A DNA stretch of 64,000 nucleotides from Sphaerotilus mobilis (GTDB taxonomy: Bacteria; Pseudomonadota; Gammaproteobacteria; Burkholderiales; Burkholderiaceae_C), in the NCBI RefSeq assembly GCF_004216565.1, contig NZ_SGWV01000011.1:186001-250000 (forward strand). The letters run 5' to 3'. The notes beneath the pieces were generated by a model, which searched no databases, had not been told where the DNA came from, and saw only the letters and a list, made by a program, of their open reading frames with translations. The position numbers and the translations under genes were made by a program. Below are positions 49,981 through 57,636 of the stretch, in pieces. How positions within the stretch are numbered: position 1 is the first letter of the stretch; the number at the start of each line of letters is the position of its first letter.

Positions 49981-51117
49981 ATGCGAGACGGAGTGAATGA
50001 CGTGACGACGATGACTTTGGGATTGCCCAGCCCGCGACGCGGCCTGCTGCTGGGCGTGCGCGGCTGGACCGCCGTGCTGACCGCGCTGATCGTCGTGGTC
50101 GTGCTGGTGCCGCTGCTCAATCTGGTGGTGCCCGAAGGCAGCCTGTTCCACCTGAGCGAGTTCCACGTCCAGCTGGTCGGCAAGATCATGTGCTACGCCA
50201 TCTGCGCGCTGGCGATGGACCTGATCTGGGGCTACACCGGCATCCTGTCGCTGGGCCATGGCCTGTTCTTCGCGCTCGGCGGCTACGGCATGGGCATGTA
50301 CCTGATGCGCCAGATCGGCCGCGACGGCAACTACCAGAGCGACCTGCCGGACTTCATGGTCTTCCTCGACTGGAAGGCGCTGCCCTGGCACTGGACCTTC
50401 AGCGACAGCTTCCTCGCCCAGCTCATCTTGCTGCTGCTGGTGCCGGGCCTGCTGGCCTTCGTGTTCGGCTTCTTCGCCTTCCGCTCGCGCATCAAGGGCG
50501 TGTACTTCTCGATCATCACGCAGGCGATGACCTTCGCCGCGATGCTGCTGTTCTTCCGCAACGAGACCGGCTTCGGTGGCAACAACGGCTTCACCGACTT
50601 CAAGCGCATCCTGGGCGTGCCCATCGCGCTGCCGGGCACGCGGGTCTTCCTGTTCGTGCTGACGGGGCTGACGCTGATCGGCTTCTTCCTGATGGCGCGC
50701 GCCATCGTCAACAGCAAGTACGGCCGGGTGCTGCAGGCCATCCGCGACGCCGAGTCGCGGGTGATGTTCACCGGCTACGACCCGCTGGCCTACAAGCTGG
50801 GCATCTGGACCTTGAGCGCGGTGATGTGCGCGGTGGCCGGTGCGCTCTATGTGCCGCAGGTCGGCATCATCAACCCCGGCGAGATGAGCCCGGCCGCATC
50901 GATCGAGATCGCGATCTGGGCGGCGGTCGGTGGCCGCGCGACGCTGATCGGCCCGATCGTCGGCGCCTTCTTCGTCAACGGCGCGAAGAGCTGGTTCACG
51001 CAGGTCTTCCCCGAGTTCTGGCTCTACTTCCTGGGCGCGCTGTTCATCGCGGTGACGCTGTTCCTGCCACAGGGCATCGTCGGCCTGTTCAACAAGATCA
51101 AGGAGCGCCGCGCATGA
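49981..51117 (+). CDS. urtC: Urea ABC transporter permease UrtC
   Basis: UrtC is the second membrane subunit, of the LivM type, with about 378 residues. Signature stretches are CYAICALAMDLIWGYTGILSLGHGLFFALGGYGMGMYLM near residue 70 and GYDPLAYKLGIWTLSAVMCAVAGALYVPQVGIINPGEMSP near residue 262. The start is uncertain: ATG 49981 (MRDGVNDV) and ATG 50011 (MTLGLPSP) are both possible, and neither has a strong ribosome site; an upstream TTG is less likely. The stop overlaps the urtD ATG (ATGA), so urtC and urtD are coupled. Confidence 0.93.
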   Translation: MRDGVNDVTTMTLGLPSPRRGLLLGVRGWTAVLTALIVVVVLVPLLNLVVPEGSLFHLSEFHVQLVGKIMCYAICALAMDLIWGYTGILSLGHGLFFALGGYGMGMYLMRQIGRDGNYQSDLPDFMVFLDWKALPWHWTFSDSFLAQLILLLLVPGLLAFVFGFFAFRSRIKGVYFSIITQAMTFAAMLLFFRNETGFGGNNGFTDFKRILGVPIALPGTRVFLFVLTGLTLIGFFLMARAIVNSKYGRVLQAIRDAESRVMFTGYDPLAYKLGIWTLSAVMCAVAGALYVPQVGIINPGEMSPAASIEIAIWAAVGGRATLIGPIVGAFFVNGAKSWFTQVFPEFWLYFLGALFIAVTLFLPQGIVGLFNKIKERRA

Positions 51118-52004
51118 CGCCGGACCTGATGGAGGACCGCGCGCTGGCGCGTGTCGAACACGCGGCCAAGCTCGCCTCGACCAGCGGCAAGACCGAGTCC
51201 GGTGGCCGCAGTGCCTCGTATGGTCGTCTGCACCGCGCCGGCTCGGTGGACTTCACGCACGGCGTGGCGCTCTACCTGGACGACATCACGGTCAGCTTCG
51301 ACGGCTTCAAGGCCCTCAACAACCTGAGCCTGAGCATCAACGTCGGCGAGCTGCGCTGCATCATCGGCCCGAACGGCGCGGGCAAGACGACCATGATGGA
51401 CGTCATCACCGGCAAGACCCGGCCGGACGCGGGCCGCGCGTCCTTTGGCTCGACCATCGACCTGCTGCGTCTGCGCGAGAACGAAATCGCCCAGATCGGC
51501 ATCGGCCGCAAGTTCCAGAAGCCCACGGTCTACGAGGAGCTCAGCGTGTTCGAGAACCTCGAACTCGCCCTGGCCGCAGACCGTCGCGCCCGCGCCAGCC
51601 TGTTCCACCGCCTGAGCGGCGAGCAGCTCGACCGCATCGGCGAGGTCATCACGCTGATCCACCTGAAGACCGAGGCCCAGCGCACCGCCGGCCTGTTGAG
51701 CCACGGCCAGAAGCAGTGGCTGGAGATCGGCATGCTGCTGATGCAGGACCCCAAGCTGCTGCTGCTCGACGAGCCGGTCGCTGGCATGACCGACGAGGAG
51801 ACCGAGCGCACCGCCGAGCTCTTCCTGTCGCTCGAAGGCCAGCATTCGCTGGTGGTGGTCGAACACGACATGAAGTTCGTCGACCAGCTCACCGAAGGTC
51901 GCAAGACGGTGACGGTGCTGCATGAGGGCAGCGTGCTGGCCGAGGGCAAGTTGGCGGACGTGCAGGCCAATGAGAAGGTCGTCGAGGTCTACCTCGGCCG
52001 ATGA
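51114..52004 (+). CDS. urtD: Urea ABC transporter ATP-binding protein UrtD
   Basis: UrtD is one of two ATPases that drive urea import (LivG type). It has 296 residues. Walker A is IIGPNGAGKTTMMD near residue 85, the signature is LLSHGQKQWLEIGM near residue 200, and Walker B is KLLLLDEPVAGMTDEE. The N-terminal 55 residues before LYLDDITVSFDGFKAL are a poorly conserved extension. The ATG at 51114 overlaps the urtC stop by four bases. Confidence 0.95.
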   Translation: MTPDLMEDRALARVEHAAKLASTSGKTESGGRSASYGRLHRAGSVDFTHGVALYLDDITVSFDGFKALNNLSLSINVGELRCIIGPNGAGKTTMMDVITGKTRPDAGRASFGSTIDLLRLRENEIAQIGIGRKFQKPTVYEELSVFENLELALAADRRARASLFHRLSGEQLDRIGEVITLIHLKTEAQRTAGLLSHGQKQWLEIGMLLMQDPKLLLLDEPVAGMTDEETERTAELFLSLEGQHSLVVVEHDMKFVDQLTEGRKTVTVLHEGSVLAEGKLADVQANEKVVEVYLGR

Positions 52005-52014
52005 GAGAACACAC

Positions 52015-52707
52015 ATGCTGAAGGTCGAAGGACTCAACCAGTACTACGGCGGCTCGCACATCCTGCGCGGGCTGGGCTTCGAGGCGAAGCTGGGCGAGGT
52101 CACCGTCGTGCTCGGCCGCAACGGTGTCGGCAAGACGACCTTGCTCAAGAGCCTGATGGGCGTCGTGCCGATCAAGACGGGCTCGGTGTCGCTCGACGGC
52201 GCCGACATCTCGCGCGACACGCCCTACGAGCGGGTGCGCAAGGGCGTTGGCTACGTGCCGCAAGGCCGCGAGATCTTCGGCCGGCTGACGGTCGAAGACA
52301 ACCTGCGCATGGGCCTGGCCTACAAGAGCGGCAGCACGCCGATCCCGGCCGAGCTGTTCGAGCTGTTTCCCGTGCTCAAGCAGATGATCCACCGCCGTGG
52401 CGGTGACCTGTCGGGCGGCCAGCAGCAGCAGCTGGCCATTGCGCGGGCGCTGGCGGCGGGGCCCAAGCTGCTGATCCTCGACGAGCCGACCGAGGGCATC
52501 CAGCCCAGCATCATCAAGGACATCGGCCGCGTCATCCGCATGCTGGCCGACCGTAAAACCATGGCCATCGTGCTGGTCGAACAGTTCTACGACTTCGCCG
52601 CCGAACTGGCCGACCAGTACCTGGTGATGGAACGCGGCGAGATCATCGCCAGCGGCCGTGGCCACGAGATGGAAGCCAAGGGTGTGCGCCAGCTGATGTC
52701 GATCTGA
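52015..52707 (+). CDS. urtE: Urea ABC transporter ATP-binding protein UrtE
   Basis: UrtE is the second ATPase of the urea importer (LivF type). It has 230 residues, beginning MLKVEGLNQYYGGSHILRGL. Walker A is VLGRNGVGKTTLLKS, the signature is DLSGGQQQQLAIARAL and Walker B is LLILDEPTEGIQPSI. It starts 10 bases after urtD. It is the last gene of the operon; the next gene begins 95 bases later. Confidence 0.95.
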   Translation: MLKVEGLNQYYGGSHILRGLGFEAKLGEVTVVLGRNGVGKTTLLKSLMGVVPIKTGSVSLDGADISRDTPYERVRKGVGYVPQGREIFGRLTVEDNLRMGLAYKSGSTPIPAELFELFPVLKQMIHRRGGDLSGGQQQQLAIARALAAGPKLLILDEPTEGIQPSIIKDIGRVIRMLADRKTMAIVLVEQFYDFAAELADQYLVMERGEIIASGRGHEMEAKGVRQLMSI

Positions 52708-52802
52708 CGTCCCTTTGACGTCGCTTTGACGTCGATCCGATCGGCCTTCCTGCGCGTTCGGGGTGTGTCAGCTGACAGGCGGCGCGTAGACTCGCGCGCC
52801 TC

Positions 52803-54149
52803 ATGAGCCCAGCGACAGCACCCCCTTCCACCGCCCCGGCACCTGCTGCCCTGGCGCCCCGCGTGATCGTCGTCGGCGCTGGCCCGGCCGGCCTGATGGC
52901 CGCCGAGGTCCTGGCCGCCGCCGGCCTGCAGGTTGACGTCTACGACGCCATGCCCTCGGTTGGCCGCAAGTTCCTGCTGGCCGGCAAGGGCGGTCTCAAC
53001 CTGACCCACGCCGAACCGGCCGCTCACTTCATCGCCCGCTACGGCGCCCACGCCGACCAGGTCGAGCCCTGGCTGCAGGCCTTCGATGCCGACGCCATCC
53101 GCGCCTGGGCCGCCGGCCTGGGCATCAAGACCTTCGTGGGCAGCTCCGGCAAGGTCTTCCCGGCGGAGATGAAGGCCGCGCCGCTGCTGCGCGCCTGGCT
53201 GCACCGGTTGCGCCTGGCGGGTGTGCGCTTCCACATGCGGCAACGCTGGCAGGGCGAGCTGAAGGCACGTGAGCCACAAGCTGGCGGCGGCTGGACGCTG
53301 GCCTTCCAGGGCCCGGACGCCCTCACCACCGTCGACGCGGATGCCGTCCTGCTCGCCCTGGGCGGCGCGAGCTGGGCACGGCTCGGCAGCGACGGCGCCT
53401 GGCTGCCGTGGCTGCAGGCGTCCGGCGTGGCCTGCGCACCGCTGCTGCCGTCCAACTGCGGCTTCGACATCGGCTGGAGCGCCCACCTGGCCGAACGCCA
53501 TGCCGGCACGCCGCTGAAGAACGTGGTGCTGCGTGTGCCCGGTCCGGACGACGACAGCCCGGCCTTCGAGCGGATGGGCGAGGCGGTCATCTCGGCCACC
53601 GGCCTCGAAGGCTCGCTGGTGTACGCCGCCAGCAGCCTGCTGCGCGATCGCATCGGTGCCCACGGCCATGGCGACTTCAACCTGGACCTGCTGCCACACC
53701 GCCGCGAGGCCGACCTGGCCCAGGCGCTGGCCAAGGGGCGGGGCAGCCGCTCCTGGCCCAACCACCTCAAGGAACAGACGGGCCTGAGTGGCGCCCCTGC
53801 CGCCTTGCTGCGCGAGGGCCTGGACGCGGCCGGCTGGGCCGCGCTGTGCGCCGACCCGGCGGCGGTGGCACAGCGCATCAAGCGCCTGCCGCTGCGGGCC
53901 GTGGCGACCCGCCCGATCGACGAGGCCATCAGCACGGCCGGTGGCGTGCGGGTGGGGCCCGATGCCGACCACGGCGCCGATCCCACCCTGATGCTGCGCG
54001 CGCTGCCCGGCGTCTACGTGGCCGGCGAGATGCTCGACTGGGAAGCGCCCACCGGCGGCTACCTGCTGAGCGCCTGCCTCGCCAGCGGCCGCTGGGCTGC
54101 CACGCATCTGTCGCAACGCCTGGCGCAACGCCAGTCGCCTGCGCCCTGA
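52803..54149 (+). CDS. TIGR03862-type FAD-dependent flavoprotein (HI0933/BaiN-like)
   Basis: This 448-residue flavoprotein belongs to the HI0933/YhiN/BaiN-like group. The FAD-binding motif is VIVVGAGPAGLMAAEVLAAAG near residue 21, then VGRKFLLAGKGGLNLTHAEP, typical of the group. The C-terminal FAD contact is VYVAGEMLDWEAPTGGYLLSACLASG. Substrates of most members are unknown; BaiN acts on bile acids in clostridia, but that is not expected here. A bidirectional terminator follows the gene. Confidence 0.85.
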   Translation: MSPATAPPSTAPAPAALAPRVIVVGAGPAGLMAAEVLAAAGLQVDVYDAMPSVGRKFLLAGKGGLNLTHAEPAAHFIARYGAHADQVEPWLQAFDADAIRAWAAGLGIKTFVGSSGKVFPAEMKAAPLLRAWLHRLRLAGVRFHMRQRWQGELKAREPQAGGGWTLAFQGPDALTTVDADAVLLALGGASWARLGSDGAWLPWLQASGVACAPLLPSNCGFDIGWSAHLAERHAGTPLKNVVLRVPGPDDDSPAFERMGEAVISATGLEGSLVYAASSLLRDRIGAHGHGDFNLDLLPHRREADLAQALAKGRGSRSWPNHLKEQTGLSGAPAALLREGLDAAGWAALCADPAAVAQRIKRLPLRAVATRPIDEAISTAGGVRVGPDADHGADPTLMLRALPGVYVAGEMLDWEAPTGGYLLSACLASGRWAATHLSQRLAQRQSPAP

Positions 54150-54163
54150 CCTCCCCCAATGAG

Positions 54164-54187
54164 AAAGGCCTCCCGAAGGAGGCCTTT
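54164..54187. terminator. Bidirectional terminator between the flavoprotein and PEP-CTERM genes
   Basis: AAAGGCCTCC and GGAGGCCTTT (10 bp) enclose CGAA (TTCG on the minus strand), with T-rich ends on both strands. It lies between two convergent genes. Confidence 0.85.
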
Positions 54188-54210
54188 CACCACGCGGGGA
54201 CCGGTGTCGA

Positions 54211-54915
54211 TCAGGCCGTGCGGGCGCGGCGGCGACGCGACATGAAGCCGATGGCACCCAGGCCGGCCAGCAGCATGGCGTAGGACTCGGGTTCCGGGAC
54301 GGCGGTGGTGATGGTGTTGGACATCACGCTGACGTTGTCGACCCAGGGGTTGAAGCCCTTGTATTCGATGCCGGCCATGCCTTCGAAGGCGACGCGGACG
54401 CGGGCGCCGTTGGCGTCGAAGCTGTAGATCGCCTGACCGCCGTTGCCGCTCAGCAGGCCGGGGGCAGAGTTGGACCACAAGGTGTCGGAGACGGCCCAGT
54501 CCCAGCCGATGCCCTGGGTGAAGGTCTGGAAGCCGAACTTCAGCAGTTCGACGTTGCCGACGGCGCCGGTACGCAGCGTGCGGTCGATGCCGTAGACGAA
54601 GTCCAGGTCGAGCAAGGTGCCCAAGGCGAAGGTGCCCAGGTTCTGCGAGAGGAAGCTGACGCCGGTGCCGGTGCCAGCCGTGCCGACGTCGAAGCGGGCG
54701 GCTAAGTTGGTCGCGCTGCGATTGAAGACCGAGATGTTGCTGTCGTTCCAGCCGCGCAGCGGGTCCGAGTTGGTGGTGCTCGGCGCGAACGTGCGGTTAC
54801 CGACTTCCTGGTTCTGGTTGACGACGACCTGTGCCGATGCCGTCGTGGCCGACGAAGCCAAACCGATCAGCGCAATGGCCAGGGCCAGCGCGCGGTGCTT
54901 GATGTGAACTGCCAT
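54211..54915 (-). CDS. PEP-CTERM sorted exported protein
   Basis: This 234-residue protein has an N-terminal signal peptide (ALALAIALIGLASSATTASA) and a C-terminal PEP-CTERM signal: VPEPESYAMLLAGLGAIGF, then a basic tail MSRRRRARTA. Such proteins are processed by exosortase and usually go to the outer surface or an exopolysaccharide matrix. The mature domain (about 28-200) is beta-rich, with many Asn/Gly, and I do not recognise a catalytic motif. No exosortase gene is in the window. The leader contains two small hairpins (54945-54958 and 54961-54980). Confidence 0.88.
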   Translation of the reverse strand: MAVHIKHRALALAIALIGLASSATTASAQVVVNQNQEVGNRTFAPSTTNSDPLRGWNDSNISVFNRSATNLAARFDVGTAGTGTGVSFLSQNLGTFALGTLLDLDFVYGIDRTLRTGAVGNVELLKFGFQTFTQGIGWDWAVSDTLWSNSAPGLLSGNGGQAIYSFDANGARVRVAFEGMAGIEYKGFNPWVDNVSVMSNTITTAVPEPESYAMLLAGLGAIGFMSRRRRARTA

Positions 54916-55101
54916 GTTGATGATCCTTGATTGCTGTTGGAGTCGGTCCGCGGGGACCGGCCTGTCGGGTTGTCGACAGGTTCCTGAAGAAACTGAAGGT
55001 CATCGTAGGAAGGCAGGTCTGGACCGACCATCACCTGAACAGGGTGTGCGCCGGCCGAGGTGGCCGGAAAACGAGACTTCCTGGGCACCGGACACACCAT
55101 G

Positions 55102-55125
55102 AAAAACGGCGCCTCAGGCGCCGTT
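55102..55125 (-). terminator. Terminator of the second PEP-CTERM gene
   Basis: AACGGCGCC and GGCGCCGTT (9 bp) enclose TCA, and the minus strand runs into TTTTC. It lies 41 bases after the stop codon at 55166. Confidence 0.85.
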
Positions 55126-55165
55126 CAGCTTGGATCAGGTGGCGCGTGTCGCGCCGGGCCTCCGA

Positions 55166-55879
55166 TCAGTCGTGCGACTGCTTGCGGCGGCGGGTCATGA
55201 AGCCGATCGCGCCGATGCCAGCCAGCATCATGGCGTAGGTGCTGGGCTCGGGCACGGGTGCGGTCTGGCCCTGCACCTGCAAGGTGGACACCGCGACGCT
55301 CTGCGCCGCCGCGCTCTCGCGGCCATAGACCAGCAACACCCGGTTGTAGGTCAGGCCCGTCAAGGCCGGATTGGCCGTCATCGTGAAGGATCGCGGCAAC
55401 GAGCTCTGCGTGCCGCCGATGTTGAAGCTCATGCTCCCCACATAGGTGCCGTCCTTGGCCTTGTCATTGCCCGTGGCGACGGGCGTGGCGCTGTTGCCGT
55501 TGTAGAACTCCAGCCAGCCGTCCTGCGAGTCGCTCTGGCCACCGTTGAAGACGACGGTGACCGAGCTGAGCACGAAGCTGTCACGCGAGTAGAGGAAGGC
55601 GTAAGTGCCGTTGTCCGCTTCACCCGTTCCCAGCACGAAACGGCGCGGCGCGCTCGTCGTGGCTTGGACGGCGTGCCAGTTCGGGTTGTTGAAGCTGCCA
55701 AAAAACACCTGATCGACGATGGCCTGGCTGACCACCCCGGTCGCAAAGGTCTCGGCCGACACCGTGGCAGCCTGGCTGGCACCCGCACCGAACAAGGCCC
55801 CGGCGATCAGAAGTCCGGCGCCGGCGCGCTGCAGGGCCGTGGACATCCGGCGGGTGGTGTGCGGGGTGGTGGCGATCAT
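55166..55879 (-). CDS. PEP-CTERM sorted exported protein
   Basis: This 237-residue protein has a signal peptide (AGAGLLIAGALFGAGASQA) and a C-terminal PEP-CTERM segment (VPEPSTYAMMLAGIGAIGF followed by MTRRRKQSHD). The mature part is beta-rich and shares no obvious identity with the neighbouring PEP-CTERM protein outside the sorting signal. It contains VLGTGEADNGTYAFLYSRDS and LTYNRVLLVYGRES. The function is unknown; the family trait is surface or matrix location through an exosortase encoded elsewhere. Confidence 0.87.
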   Translation of the reverse strand: MIATTPHTTRRMSTALQRAGAGLLIAGALFGAGASQAATVSAETFATGVVSQAIVDQVFFGSFNNPNWHAVQATTSAPRRFVLGTGEADNGTYAFLYSRDSFVLSSVTVVFNGGQSDSQDGWLEFYNGNSATPVATGNDKAKDGTYVGSMSFNIGGTQSSLPRSFTMTANPALTGLTYNRVLLVYGRESAAAQSVAVSTLQVQGQTAPVPEPSTYAMMLAGIGAIGFMTRRRKQSHD

Positions 55880-56193
55880 GGTGTTCTCGTGGTTCTGCAG
55901 GTCATTTGCAAGTGCCGGTCGGTCTTGTTTCGGCCCTGCATCGGAAGAGGTCGGGTGGCCGGTCGGGCTGTCGGAACACTTCCTGGTCCCCGAGATTGCC
56001 TGCCACCGTGAAGCAACGATACACCTGATTACGGGGGTGATTTCCCATTTTTAAGGGGTGGTCAGACAGCAAAATGAATGCTTAATGAACCCGAAACCCG
56101 CAATGGGGCTACTCGCCCGTAGGGGCCGGGGGGGTGGGGGATCAGCACCGAGCGTGCGGGGCAAATCCCCCGATTGCGACTTTCAGCACAGAT
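55880..56193. other. Gap between PEP-CTERM gene and ureD, with an AT-richer block
   Basis: No gene is seen. Around 56015-56095 the base composition drops in GC compared with the rest of the window and contains GATTACGGGGGTGATTTCCC and a nearby TTTTTAAGGGG. Its position, about 150 bases upstream of the PEP-CTERM gene, suggests a promoter or regulator site, but no known box can be named. Confidence 0.35.
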
Positions 56194-57048
56194 TCAGGTG
56201 GACCACACCCGTGGCGGGCTGGCGACGCGACCCCAGGCCAGCTCGCGCCAGATCGCCCAGACGGCTGCCAGCCGCTTCATCGCCGGCTCGACCCTGGGTG
56301 CGAGCACCCGCAAGACCAGGCAGGACGGCTGGGCAGCGCTGACGCCCGCTTGCAGCGCCAGGCCGGGCTCGTCCGGCCACTCGGCCAGACGGGTGCGGGC
56401 GGCGTCCAGCGCCTGATCGATCAGCGCCTTCGGGAAGGCCGTGCCAGACGCCAGCCAGAAGGTGCCCAGCACCCGCTGGCCGGCCCAGCCCAGGGGGCTG
56501 TCCAGCAGCGCGTGGTCGTCGGCCGACAGGCGGGCCTGTTCCAGCCAGACGCCGGGCAACTCGATGCGCTGCTCATAACTGCCGCGTCGCCAGGCCAGGT
56601 CAGCGGCCGGCAGGCCCAGGGCGAGCAGGTCCCAGCCCATCATCTGGGCGCCGGGGGCCAGTTCGAAGCGCATCTGGTTGTGGGCGATGCAGGCGTCGTA
56701 GGCGATGGTTTCGAGCGGCAACCATTCCAGCCGGGCGCCGTCGGCCAGCCGGGCCACCACACGCTGGGTCGCCGGCTCGCCGCCGCTGCGGTAGTAGCGG
56801 GTCGCGCCGGGCGTGGTGATCAGCGCGTGGCTGCCTTCGGCCAGGTCCAGGGCGACGTCCAGCGTGTCGCCACCGACCAGGCCACCGGGCGGGTGGACCA
56901 GCACGTGGTGGCAGACGGCGTCGCCCTCGGGATAGAGCCGCTGCAGCACCCGCAGCGGGCCGTCGTGGCGGTCGTGGGCCATCGTGCGCGGGGCGCTCGC
57001 GTGGGGGTCGAGGCGGTAATCGAGCCTCAGGTGGCCATGCCAGCTCAT
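56194..57048 (-). CDS. ureD: Urease accessory protein UreD (UreH)
   Basis: UreD binds apo-urease and, with UreF and UreG, forms the complex that inserts nickel. It has 284 residues. Family motifs are GHLRLDYRLDPHASAPRTM near the start, VLVHPPGGLVGGDTLDVAL near residue 52, ALITTPGATRYYRSGG near 74, and LEWLPLETIAYDAC near 108. It stands about 17 kb from ureA, alone on its strand between a PEP-CTERM gene and a 588-base non-coding region. It must therefore be regulated apart from the other urease genes. Confidence 0.93.
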   Translation of the reverse strand: MSWHGHLRLDYRLDPHASAPRTMAHDRHDGPLRVLQRLYPEGDAVCHHVLVHPPGGLVGGDTLDVALDLAEGSHALITTPGATRYYRSGGEPATQRVVARLADGARLEWLPLETIAYDACIAHNQMRFELAPGAQMMGWDLLALGLPAADLAWRRGSYEQRIELPGVWLEQARLSADDHALLDSPLGWAGQRVLGTFWLASGTAFPKALIDQALDAARTRLAEWPDEPGLALQAGVSAAQPSCLVLRVLAPRVEPAMKRLAAVWAIWRELAWGRVASPPRVWST

Positions 57049-57636
57049 CGGAAGACTTTCACAGGACGGCGCACGCCGGGTGGCCGCGCGGGCCGGCAGT
57101 GTAGGCAGCCGGTGAGCGGTCGCGGGTCTGTAATCGAGTTACGGAACTCATGACGTCATGGTTACAAGGGCCTGTGGACAAGCCCCGTTCCAGGCCTGTG
57201 GATCAAACTTGTCCACAGGCTGTGTGTATCCCCATCGGACAGGGACAAGCATGTGGACAGCACCCGGTACAGCGTGCGGGAAGGCCGATCAACACGGGGC
57301 CGATAACGGATTGCCTCCGTTTTGAGCAGCACCCGCCGAGGGCGCTGAAAAAACGGTATGCGTCCATTTGTCAATGACTTGCACAAGTCAGTTCGAGCGA
57401 TTGAAACCCGTGGGCCTGTGGACGACCGACGGGCCGGCCCGAGGCCGATCCGCCCTCCACACCGGGCAGGGACAAGCCTGGGGACAAGCGCAGGGTGGCG
57501 CGTGCAAGTGCTTGTCCGGCATGGGTTTTCCCTGGGTTGCCCGGGAAAGAGGCAGGTCCGGCACCGCACCGCGAAAATCTGCAAATGCGGCAAAAGTCAA
57601 GCGTGTCGGCCGCCGGTCAACCGGCCTTCACGGCCT
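57049..57636. promoter_or_regulatory. 588-base non-coding region upstream of ureD with repeated motifs
   Basis: No credible gene is seen. GGACAAG occurs six times, four forward (57176, 57243, 57470, 57482) and two reversed (57208, 57511). Three copies are part of GCCTGTGGACAAG-like stretches; one reads TTGTCCACA (57209-57217), like a DnaA box of high-GC bacteria. A 9-base inverted repeat GCCTGTGGA/TCCACAGGC, a perfect palindrome CATGACGTCATG (57149-57160) and TGACTTG-CA-CAAGTCA (57375-57390) are also present. The ureD promoter must lie here. Confidence 0.55.

Noticed and set aside
57149-57517. Chromosomal replication origin
   Set aside because: Only one good DnaA-like box is present, with no AT-rich unwinding tract and no dnaA, dnaN, gidA or rpmH nearby. 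The motif cluster is kept as a finding only.
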